Source: UBA2377 sp964525935
GTDB lineage: Bacteria; Verrucomicrobiota; Verrucomicrobiia; Opitutales; Opitutaceae
NCBI GenBank assembly: GCA_964525935.1
Contig: CAZGJZ010000004.1
Span: 372,001-436,000 of the forward strand
Reading direction: 5' to 3'
Length of the DNA stretch: 64,000 bases
Shown here: positions 15,452 through 22,271 of the stretch, one piece after another
Position numbering within the stretch: the first letter of the stretch is position 1
Layout of the letters: each line of letters opens with the position of its first letter
Translations under genes and position numbers: made by a program
The notes under the pieces: model-generated
The model's input: only the letters and a program-made list of their open reading frames with translations
What the model was told of the DNA's origin: nothing
Database searches by the model: none

Positions 15452-15841
15452 ATGGACACACCTTCCTCCAGCTCGAAGGGGATCCTCACGACCCTGCGCA
15501 CCTTGGGCGACAGCCTGATCGGCAGCCTGCAGGATCGCATTGAGCTGTTCTCCGTCGAGCTGCAGGAGGAAAAATTCCGCCTGATCCGGACTTTCATCTG
15601 GATCACGGCGGCGGTGTTTACGGCGATGATGACGGTCACCTTCGCCAGCCTCACGCTGGTCTATCTCTTCTGGGAAAGCGCCCGCCTCACGGTGCTCGTC
15701 TGCCTGACGACGGTTTATACCGGTATGATGGTCGCAATCATCGTGGGCCTGCGCGGTTTTCTCGCGCGGCAGCCGCGGCCCTTCATCGCCACGCTGCAGG
15801 AAATCTCGGAGGACCGCGCATGTATCCGGAGCGGGAGCTGA
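15452..15841 (+). CDS. YqjE/holin-III-like membrane protein
   Basis: This 129-residue protein begins SSSKGILTTLRTLGDSL and an amphipathic helix ELFSVELQEEKFRLIRT. Two hydrophobic helices follow (IWITAAVFTAMMTVTFASL and VLVCLTTVYTGMMVAIIVGL), then a short cytoplasmic end. That is the layout of the phage-holin-III/YqjE family, whose members are not known to lyse cells in this context. It lies 12 bp after the DUF883 gene and overlaps the next gene by 22 bp. The product probably partners the YqjD-like protein in the membrane. The exact role is unknown. Confidence 0.82.
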   Translation: MDTPSSSSKGILTTLRTLGDSLIGSLQDRIELFSVELQEEKFRLIRTFIWITAAVFTAMMTVTFASLTLVYLFWESARLTVLVCLTTVYTGMMVAIIVGLRGFLARQPRPFIATLQEISEDRACIRSGS

Positions 15842-16104
15842 ACCGGCTCGCCGCGCACAAGGCGATCCTGCGACGCAACATCGCCCTCCGCCGGGCGGAA
15901 TGTGTCGAAGCAGCTGCGCAAGTGGTGCAGCCCCTGGAATGGCTTGATCGCATGCTGGCCAGCTGGCGGCGGATCTCGCCGCTCGCGCGCATGGCCGCGG
16001 CCCCGTTGGGGTTTCTGGCCGCGCGCACGGCGTTTCCCCGTCTGAAGCTGCTGATCCCGCTCCTGCGCTGGGGCCGGCATTGTTTAATGCCTTTCGCGGC
16101 ATGA
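15820..16104 (+). CDS. YqjK-like small protein
   Basis: The 94-residue product starts MYPERELNRLAAHKAILRR and is rich in Arg and Ala, with a moderately hydrophobic C-terminal half (MAAAPLGFLAARTAF and LKLLIPLLRWG). Size, position and composition match the third gene of yqjDEK-like operons, although sequence conservation in this family is weak. It overlaps the preceding gene by 22 bp, so translation is probably coupled. Function is unknown. The start at 15820 is preferred because it includes the ERELNRLAAHK segment common at the N-terminus of this gene class. Confidence 0.65.
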   Translation: MYPERELNRLAAHKAILRRNIALRRAECVEAAAQVVQPLEWLDRMLASWRRISPLARMAAAPLGFLAARTAFPRLKLLIPLLRWGRHCLMPFAA

Positions 16105-16227
16105 CCGGTTCGCGCGCCGCGGCGAAGTAGTCGTCCGGACAGGGGAATGCGGTCGCAGGGGCACGGGCGATGACGTGTGCAAACGGCTTGTCTCGGGATT
16201 GTGGTCCCGAAAGCCTGCGTGGCGCCC

Positions 16228-19185
16228 ATGATCCCCCCGAAGCCGTTCCCCTGTTCCTCCAGTGATCTGACAGCCCTCGCTGCCCGCCTCACGGGCGCGC
16301 TGCATTTCGATGCCACGATGCGCGCGATCTACTCGACCGACGCCTCGGAGTATCAGGAAATGCCGGTCGCGGTCGCGCTCCCCAAGACCGAGGCCGACGT
16401 GCGCGAACTGCTCGCCTTTGCGAACCGGCACGGCATCGGGCTCATCCCGCGCACCGCGGGCACCTCGCTCGCGGGCCAAGTCGTCGGCGGCGGCATCGTG
16501 GTCGATCTCGGCCGCCATATGAACCGCATTGTGGCGACCGATGCCGGTGCCCGCCGCGTGCGCGTGCAGCCCGGGGTGGTTCGCAACGAACTCAATCTCC
16601 ACCTCCAGCCGCACCGGCTCTTTTTCACCCCGGAAACCTCCACCGCCAACCGGGCGATGATCGGCGGCATGGTCGGCAACAACTCCTGTGGTGCCAACTC
16701 CATCGTCCACGGCACCACACGCGAACACCTCATCTCCACGCGCGGATTTCTCAGCGACGGCTCCGAGGCGACCTTCGGCCCGTTGACGCCAGCCGAGTTC
16801 GCCGCCAAGTGCGCCGGCCCCGACACGCTCGAAACGAAAATCTACCGCACGGTGCGCGATCTGCTCGGCGATGCGCAGAACCGTCAGCTCATCCGCGACA
16901 ATTATCCGAAGCCCACCGTCACGCGCCGCAACACCGGCTATGCGCTCGACCGCCTGATGGAGTGCGGCGTCTTCGATCCCGCCTCGGCCAAGCCGTTCAA
17001 CCTGTGTCAACTTCTCGCCGGCTCCGAGGGCACGTTGTTCCTCGGCGTCGAGTTTGAGCTCAACGTCGAGCCGCTCCCGCCGCCGGGCGCGCTGATGTGC
17101 GCGCATTTCGCGACGGTGCAGGATTCGTTGCATGCGACGCTCATTGCGATGCGTCACCGGCCGTTCGGCTGCGAGTTGATCGACCGCCACATCCTCGAGT
17201 GCACCAAGGCCAATCTCGAGCAGGCGAAGAACCGTTTCTTCGTCCAGGGCGATCCGGGCGCCGTGCTCGTGATCGAGGTGCGCCTGGAGAAGCGCGAGGC
17301 GACGGAAGCCGTCATGCGCACGCTCGAAGGCGAGTTGCGCGCCGCCGGTCTCGGCTATGCGTTTCCCGTGCTCTGGGGTGACGATGCCAACAAGGTCTGG
17401 GAGCTGCGCCGCGCCGGCCAGGGCCTGATGATGAACGTCCCCGGCGACGCCAAGCCGCGCGAAGTCGTCGAGGACACCGCCGTCGCCGTCGAGGACCTGC
17501 CGGCCTACATCGCCGAGTTCGACGCGCTCCTGCGCAATAAATACGGCGTCAGTTCCGTCTACTACGCGCACGCCGGCGCCGGCGAACTCCACACGCGCCC
17601 GCTCTTCGATCTCAAGACCGCCGAGGGCCTGAAATTCTTCCGCGGCATCGCGACCGATGTCGCCGCACTTGTGAAGAAATACCGCGGCTCGCTCTCGGGC
17701 GAACACGGCGACGGCCGCCTGCGCGGCGAGTTCATCCCGTTCATGGTCGGTCCCGAATGCTACGCGATGATGCGCCGCGTGAAGGAAACCTTCGATCCGC
17801 ACGGTCGTTTCAACCCGGGTAAAATCATCGATACGCCGCCGATGGACACCGCGCTGCGCCACGGCCCCGAGCACGCGACGCCGGAATACAAAACCGTCTT
17901 CAACTTCAGCGCGGCGCAGGGCGTGCTCCGGGCCGCCGAGAAATGCAACGGGGTCGGGGAGTGCCGCAAGACGCACCTCATGGGCGGCACGATGTGCCCG
18001 AGCTTCATGGCGACGCGCAACGAGCAGGATACCACCCGTGCCCGCGCCAACATGCTCCGCCATGTCCTCACCGACGCCCGCGACGGCATGAACGCGTGGG
18101 ACAGCGAGCAGGTGAAGGGCGTCATGGATCTCTGCCTCTCGTGCAAGGGCTGCAAATCCGAGTGCCCTTCGAACGTCGATGTCGCGCGCCTCAAGGCCGA
18201 GTGGCAGCAGCACTACTACGATGCCAATGGCGTGCCGCTGCGCTCACGGCTCATCGCCGGGTTCACGCGCTCCATGCGCCTGGCGTCGCTCGCTCCCGGC
18301 GCCTACAACTGGGCGGTCCGCTCGCCCGCGGTCTCGGGCCTGATCAAACGATTCTCCGGCTTCGCCGCGCAACGCAGCCTGCCGACCTTGCACGCGACGA
18401 CGCTCTCCGCGTGGCACGCACGCCACGCCAACCCGCCGACGCTCGCGTATCCCAACGGCCGCGTGCACCTGTTCTGCGACGAGTTCACGAATTACAACGA
18501 CACGCCCGTGGGCATCAAAGCCATCCAGCTCCTCAACCAGCTTGGCTACGAAGTCGTCCTCCCGCCGCAGATCGAGAGCGGTCGCGCGCATCTTTCCAAG
18601 GGCCTCGTGCGCGACGCGCAGCAGTTCGCCATTCGCAATGTGGAGCTGCTCAAGGATGTCGTCACCGCCCGCGAACCGCTGATCGGCATCGAGCCCTCGG
18701 CGATCCTTGGTTTCCGCGACGAGTATCCCGACCTCGTGCCCGAAGCGCTGCTCGCGGCTGCCCGCGAGCTGGCGAAAAACGCCCTGCTCATCGACGAGTT
18801 CATCGCCCGCGAGGCCGACGCCGGCCGCATCAACCGTGCGGCGTTTAAAGCTGAGACCCGCGCGATCAAGCTCCATGGGCATTGCCACCAGAAAGCGCTC
18901 TCATCGCTGGTGCCGACCGTGAAGATGCTCGAGCTGCCCGCCGGTTACAAAGTGAGCGTGATCCCCAGCGGCTGCTGCGGCATGGCCGGCTCGTTCGGCT
19001 ACGAGGCGGAGCATTTTCAAGTTTCGCAACAGATCGGCGAACTGGTGCTGTTTCCCGCCGTGCGCAGCGCGCCGGAAGCGACCCTCGTCGCCGCGCCCGG
19101 CACCAGCTGCCGGCACCAGATCAAGGACGCGACCGGCCGCATCGCGCTGCACCCGGTCGAGATCCTGCACGCGGCGCTGGCGTAG
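16228..19185 (+). CDS. Fused FAD-linked oxidase and Fe-S oxidoreductase (GlcD-GlcF/YdiJ type)
   Basis: This long flavo-iron-sulfur dehydrogenase oxidises a 2-hydroxyacid such as D-lactate, glycolate or D-2-hydroxyglutarate. Residues 1 to about 540 form the PCMH-type FAD domain (PRTAGTSLAGQVVGGGIVVD, then GGMVGNNSCGANSI) and the FAD-oxidase C-terminal domain (YAHAGAGELHTRPL, SGEHGDGRLRGEF). Two 4Fe-4S motifs start at about Cys573 (CNGVGECRKT) and Cys636 (CLSCKGCKSECP), followed by CCG-type domains (LHGHCHQKAL, PSGCCGMAGSFGYE). The ATG at 16228 gives 985 residues; an upstream in-frame ATG at 16177 would add 17 atypical residues. It is a single-gene fusion of functions that are separate in glcD/glcF. 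Lactate from lactaldehyde metabolism is a possible substrate. Confidence 0.88.
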   Translation: MIPPKPFPCSSSDLTALAARLTGALHFDATMRAIYSTDASEYQEMPVAVALPKTEADVRELLAFANRHGIGLIPRTAGTSLAGQVVGGGIVVDLGRHMNRIVATDAGARRVRVQPGVVRNELNLHLQPHRLFFTPETSTANRAMIGGMVGNNSCGANSIVHGTTREHLISTRGFLSDGSEATFGPLTPAEFAAKCAGPDTLETKIYRTVRDLLGDAQNRQLIRDNYPKPTVTRRNTGYALDRLMECGVFDPASAKPFNLCQLLAGSEGTLFLGVEFELNVEPLPPPGALMCAHFATVQDSLHATLIAMRHRPFGCELIDRHILECTKANLEQAKNRFFVQGDPGAVLVIEVRLEKREATEAVMRTLEGELRAAGLGYAFPVLWGDDANKVWELRRAGQGLMMNVPGDAKPREVVEDTAVAVEDLPAYIAEFDALLRNKYGVSSVYYAHAGAGELHTRPLFDLKTAEGLKFFRGIATDVAALVKKYRGSLSGEHGDGRLRGEFIPFMVGPECYAMMRRVKETFDPHGRFNPGKIIDTPPMDTALRHGPEHATPEYKTVFNFSAAQGVLRAAEKCNGVGECRKTHLMGGTMCPSFMATRNEQDTTRARANMLRHVLTDARDGMNAWDSEQVKGVMDLCLSCKGCKSECPSNVDVARLKAEWQQHYYDANGVPLRSRLIAGFTRSMRLASLAPGAYNWAVRSPAVSGLIKRFSGFAAQRSLPTLHATTLSAWHARHANPPTLAYPNGRVHLFCDEFTNYNDTPVGIKAIQLLNQLGYEVVLPPQIESGRAHLSKGLVRDAQQFAIRNVELLKDVVTAREPLIGIEPSAILGFRDEYPDLVPEALLAAARELAKNALLIDEFIAREADAGRINRAAFKAETRAIKLHGHCHQKALSSLVPTVKMLELPAGYKVSVIPSGCCGMAGSFGYEAEHFQVSQQIGELVLFPAVRSAPEATLVAAPGTSCRHQIKDATGRIALHPVEILHAALA

Positions 19186-19209
19186 GCGGGTTCGCGGCTC
19201 GTGGGTGCG

Positions 19210-20064
19210 TTAGCTGGCCAAGGCTTGCTTGACCGATTCCGCGAGCGGCGTGGTCGGCCGGCCGATGAGCTTGCTGAGAGTGCGGCTCTCATCGAGCAAC
19301 GCGCCGCGTGACGCATCGACATCCCAGGCGGCGATGCCGGCGGCGAATGGCGCCGGGAGACCGATTTTGAGGAGAATGTCCCGGTAGGCCGCTTCGGGCA
19401 GATCCTGATAGGGGATGGTCTTGCCAGTCTGGCGCGAGATTTCCGCGGCCAGATCGGCCAGCGTGCCGGGGATGTCGCCGGCGAGTTCGTAAGTTTGCCC
19501 GACCTGCGCGTTGCCCGTGAGGGCGGCGACTGCAGCCGCAGCGTAGTCGGCGCGTGCCGCCCACGAAATACGGCCGGTGCCGGCGCTGCCAATGAAGGCC
19601 CCGTTGGCCACGGCCGGCGGGATCGAGGCGGTGTAGTTTTCGGTATACCAGCCGTTGCGCAGGATGACGAAGGGCAGGCCCGAGGCCTTGACGAGCGCCT
19701 CGGTGGCGACGTGTTCCGGTGCCAGACTGAGCGGTGAGCGGTCGGCTTGGAGCAGGCTGGTATATACAAGCAGTTTCACCCCGGCCTGTTTCGCGGCGGT
19801 GATGACGTTGCGGTGCTGGGTGGCGCGCTGACCGATCTCGCTGGAGGAAATCAGGAGCAGCTGATCGACGCCGGCGAGGGCCTGCGCCAGCGCAGCGGGG
19901 TCGGTATAGGGGGCGACGCGCACGGTGACGCCGCGGGCGGTGAGGTCGGACGCCTTGGCGGTGTTGCGCACGACCGCGACGATGGCGGCGGCGGGAGTTT
20001 TTTCGAGAAGCTGGTTGATGACGAGGCGGCCGAGCTGGCCGGTGGCTCCGGTGATGGCGATCAT
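19210..20064 (-). CDS. NAD(P)H:quinone oxidoreductase-like NmrA-family protein (QOR2/YtfG type)
   Basis: This 284-residue Rossmann protein starts MIAITGATGQLGRLVINQLL, with the GATGQLG dinucleotide-binding loop of the NmrA/atypical SDR group. It continues with VAVVRNTAKASDL, VDQLLLISSSE and FVILRNGWYTENY, all typical of the YtfG/QOR2 subgroup that reduces quinones with NADPH. The start at 20064 is chosen because the open extension upstream is non-conserved and runs into the divergent promoter. The gene diverges from an HxlR-type regulator at 20226 with a 161-bp shared region. That is the usual layout for redox-responsive HxlR/quinone-reductase pairs. Confidence 0.87.
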   Translation of the reverse strand: MIAITGATGQLGRLVINQLLEKTPAAAIVAVVRNTAKASDLTARGVTVRVAPYTDPAALAQALAGVDQLLLISSSEIGQRATQHRNVITAAKQAGVKLLVYTSLLQADRSPLSLAPEHVATEALVKASGLPFVILRNGWYTENYTASIPPAVANGAFIGSAGTGRISWAARADYAAAAVAALTGNAQVGQTYELAGDIPGTLADLAAEISRQTGKTIPYQDLPEAAYRDILLKIGLPAPFAAGIAAWDVDASRGALLDESRTLSKLIGRPTTPLAESVKQALAS

Positions 20065-20191
20065 GGGACGTGGTGTTTGATTTGGTGGTGGAAGGCCGCG
20101 GCTGGCTTGCCTTGGTTCAGATAGGGCCTTTAGTTCCAAAAGAATACCACGAGGCCGTCAGACCCGCAAGAGAGGTTCTTTTTGTTACTTG

Positions 20192-20207
20192 GTTACCGCG
20201 GGGTAAC
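20192..20207. promoter_or_regulatory. Candidate HxlR operator
   Basis: A perfect inverted repeat GTTACC-N4-GGTAAC lies in the divergent region between the quinone-reductase-like gene and the HxlR regulator, 18 bp before the latter's start. HxlR-family regulators are dimeric winged-helix proteins that bind dyad sites in such shared promoters. Assignment to this regulator is by position only. Confidence 0.5.
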
Positions 20208-20225
20208 TGCCTTTTGCCCTTCATC

Positions 20226-20621
20226 ATGAAAACCAATCTTCCTCCCGTAGCTCCCGGCAGTCCGCTGGGCGAGCGCTGTCCGGTGCGCGACGTCCTCGAT
20301 TGCATCGGCGATCGCTGGAGCCTGCTGGCGCTGCTGGCCCTGAAGCCGGGCACGTTGCGCTTCACCGAGGTCAAGCGTGCCATTGGCGACATCTCTCCGC
20401 GGATGCTGGCCCAGACCTTGCGCGTGCTCGAGCAGGACGGCTATGTGCAACGCACGGTTTATGCGACGGTCCCGCCCAAGGTGGAATACCAGCTGACCGA
20501 CCTCGGCGAATCGCTCCTCCGCAAAGTGGAGCCGCTGGTCGCGTGGGCCGACGAGAACCATGCCCGGGTGCGCAAGGCGCGGAAAAGCTACGTCCGCCCG
20601 GAGGTCGTGGCCGCCCTTTGA
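20226..20621 (+). CDS. HxlR-family transcriptional regulator
   Basis: The ATG at 20226 gives a 131-residue winged-helix protein. It contains the family core: CPVRDVLDCIGDRWSLLALLAL, then LRFTEVKRAIGDISPRML and LEQDGYVQRTVYATVPPKVEY, ending in the LTDLGESL wing and a dimerisation helix. Cys18, immediately before the first helix, is at the position used for thiol or quinone sensing in YodB/HypR-like members of this family. The gene diverges from an NmrA-type quinone-reductase-like gene and a dyad lies between them. It is therefore a likely repressor responding to electrophile or quinone stress; the inducing ligand is inferred, not seen. Confidence 0.9.
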   Translation: MKTNLPPVAPGSPLGERCPVRDVLDCIGDRWSLLALLALKPGTLRFTEVKRAIGDISPRMLAQTLRVLEQDGYVQRTVYATVPPKVEYQLTDLGESLLRKVEPLVAWADENHARVRKARKSYVRPEVVAAL

Positions 20622-20706
20622 GGTAGCACCCACAAGGGGCTTTCGCGGGTTGTTCAGCCATAGTGTTTTACGCGAGACCAACGCCTGGGTTGTTCTCCGC
20701 GTAAAA

Positions 20707-20780
20707 TGGCTGCCCGACATGGATTCGAACCATGACTAGGCGAGTCAAAGTCGCCTGTGCTACCATTACACCATCAGGCA
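20707..20780 (-). tRNA. tRNA-Gln (anticodon TTG)
   Basis: Read on the minus strand from 20780, the sequence folds as a cloverleaf. The acceptor stem TGCCTGA pairs with TCGGGCA. The anticodon stem GGCGA/TCGCC holds the loop CTTTGAC with anticodon TTG (complement of 20746-20748). The T-arm includes GGTTCGAATCC, the discriminator is G, and CCA is encoded (20707-20709). This is the only RNA gene I can support. It occupies the 323-bp gap between the HxlR gene and the SDR gene. Confidence 0.95.
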
Positions 20781-20903
20781 GGAAAGTGCGGAAGGAGCAC
20801 GTTGCGCTGCCGCCCGTATCGGTCAAGGCCGGAAACGCGGCCCGGTCAATTGAACCTAGGCATCACCAGCGCCCGGTGGGGACTGGCCGAGACGGGTTCC
20901 CTT

Positions 20904-20916
20904 TTGACAGTCTAGG
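20904..20916 (+). promoter_or_regulatory. Shared TTGACAGTCTAGG motif upstream of the SDR gene
   Basis: This 13-mer contains a consensus-like -35 hexamer (TTGACA) fused to a CTAGG half-site. The identical 13-mer occurs at 21765-21777 before the PadR gene. It lies 28 bp before the SDR start, which would leave a very short leader if it is a promoter. No convincing -10 box is visible. Confidence 0.4.
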
Positions 20917-20944
20917 GGTGTCGCGGCTCATTGGCGCCATCCCT

Positions 20945-21670
20945 ATGGAGACAAAGCCCGCACAAGCCAAGGTAGCGATCGTGACGGCGGCGAGCCGGGG
21001 CATTGGCGCCAGTTGCGCGAGGGCGCTGAAGGCCCGCGGCTATCGCTTGAGCGTGATGGCGCGCAGCGAGGGAATTCATCCGATCGCGGCTGAGCTGGAT
21101 GCCCTGGCGATCCAGGGCTCCGTGAGCGTCGAGGCGGATTTGGAACGGCTGGTGCAGCAAACCCTGGCGCACTACGGTCGCATCGACGCCGTCGTGAACA
21201 ATTCCGGCGATCCCGCGGGCGGTGACCTGCTGGCGATTCCGGATGCGCAGTGGCAGGAGGTTTTCGAAATGTATCTGCTGAGCGTCATCCGCATGAGCCG
21301 GTTGGTCACGCCGGTCATGGCCGCGCAGGGTGGGGGCGCGTTCGTCAACATCACGGGCTCGGACGGCTTGGAGCCGGACTTGCGTTGGCCGGTCGCGAGC
21401 ACGCTGCGGGCATCGATGTCGGCTTACACGAAACTTTTCGCACAGAAATTCGCCGAGCAGAACATCCGCATGAACTGCGTGGCGCCGAACGTCGTCTTCG
21501 ATTTCGACCCGGCCAACGTGCGCGAGGACATCCGACGCGAGGTCCCGATGCGTCGCCCGGCGCATTATCGCGAGGTGGCCGACGTGGTGGCATTTTTGCT
21601 TTCGGCGGAGGCGTCGTATGTGACCGGCCAGACCCTCAACGTCGACGGCGGCCAGTCGCGGGCGGTGTGA
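20945..21670 (+). CDS. SDR-family protein lacking the usual catalytic Tyr and Lys
   Basis: The ATG at 20945 (METKPAQAKVAIV) gives 241 residues; the open frame upstream overlaps the tRNA region and is not conserved. The cofactor loop TAASRGIG (residues 14-21) and the NNSG motif (85-88, NNAG in most members) define a classical short-chain dehydrogenase fold. Where YxxxK is expected, the sequence reads L154-R-A-S-M158, so both the catalytic Tyr and Lys appear substituted. Ser139 in NITGSDG is kept. Some SDR subgroups with an LRA sequence at this place are known and have uncertain catalysis. The C-terminus (SYVTGQTLNVDGGQ) is normal. It may be a non-canonical reductase or a cofactor-sensing protein. 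Confidence 0.85.
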   Translation: METKPAQAKVAIVTAASRGIGASCARALKARGYRLSVMARSEGIHPIAAELDALAIQGSVSVEADLERLVQQTLAHYGRIDAVVNNSGDPAGGDLLAIPDAQWQEVFEMYLLSVIRMSRLVTPVMAAQGGGAFVNITGSDGLEPDLRWPVASTLRASMSAYTKLFAQKFAEQNIRMNCVAPNVVFDFDPANVREDIRREVPMRRPAHYREVADVVAFLLSAEASYVTGQTLNVDGGQSRAV

Positions 21671-21677
21671 GCGATTG

Positions 21678-21742
21678 GCCGCAAAAAGGCGCAGAAGGCG
21701 CAAAAAACTAAAAGGTCATTTTTGGCGTCTTCCGTGCCTTTG
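21678..21742 (+). repeat. Short-period GGCGCARAA-type repeat
   Basis: Three near-copies of a 9-10-mer GGCGCARAA (21678-21707) are followed by a partial inverted copy (TTTTTGGCGTCTTCCGTGCC, 21720-21739). The same unit occurs at 39748-39778. It lies just after the SDR gene and contains no gene. Confidence 0.65.
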
Positions 21743-21764
21743 GGTGGCTGCTCCGTTTCCCGCC

Positions 21765-21814
21765 TTGACAGTCTAGGCGATGGAGTTTTTCTGGTCCCAC
21801 CTAGACAAACTAGG
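21765..21814 (+). promoter_or_regulatory. PadR-operon control region with CCTAG-N5-CTAGG operator
   Basis: TTGACAGTCTAGG (21765-21777) repeats the motif seen before the SDR gene. It is followed by a perfect inverted repeat CCTAG-ACAAA-CTAGG (21800-21814) ending 18 bp before the PadR start. The recurring CTAGG half-site suggests that PadR binds here and represses its own operon. A -10 box cannot be chosen with confidence. Confidence 0.5.
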
Positions 21815-21832
21815 CCTTAACCCCCGCACTTT

Positions 21833-22165
21833 ATGGCCAAGGAAAAATCCGATCTCGTTTACGGCACCCTCGACATGCTCATCCTGAAGGCGATCCAGCT
21901 CGAACCGCGGCATGGCCTCGGCATCGCGGACCGGATTCACCAGATGTCCGACGAAGTCCTGCGCGTGGAGCAGGGCTCGCTCTACCCGGCGCTTTATCGT
22001 TTGGAGGCGCAGGGCTGGATCAAGGCGGAGGAGGGCGTTTCCGAAACCAACCGCAAGGCGCGATTCTACCGGCTGACGGCGGCCGGTCGCAAACAGCTCG
22101 AAGCTGAAACCGAGCACTGGGCGCGGCTCACGAGCGCCATCAATCTCGTGCTGGCGAAGACGTGA
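21833..22165 (+). CDS. PadR-family transcriptional regulator
   Basis: This 110-residue protein is a compact PadR-s1 regulator. It has LVYGTLDMLILKAI, GLGIADRI, then the wing motif QGSLYPALYRLEAQGWIKAEE and RFYRLTAAGRKQLEAE. It lacks a long C-terminal dimerisation domain, as is usual for PadR genes placed in front of FtsX/MacB-like permease clusters in Acidobacteria and Verrucomicrobia. It probably represses the downstream permease genes until a small-molecule ligand is bound; the ligand is unknown. The first permease start lies 106 bp downstream. Confidence 0.92.
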   Translation: MAKEKSDLVYGTLDMLILKAIQLEPRHGLGIADRIHQMSDEVLRVEQGSLYPALYRLEAQGWIKAEEGVSETNRKARFYRLTAAGRKQLEAETEHWARLTSAINLVLAKT

Positions 22166-22271
22166 TGCATCCGGCCGAACCGGATGAGGGCGACAAGCCA
22201 TGGGCTTTAAGCGCCCAGCTTTCCATTGCCCCGGATCCCAGCCCCTAAACCCCAGCTCCTTTTCATACCCC

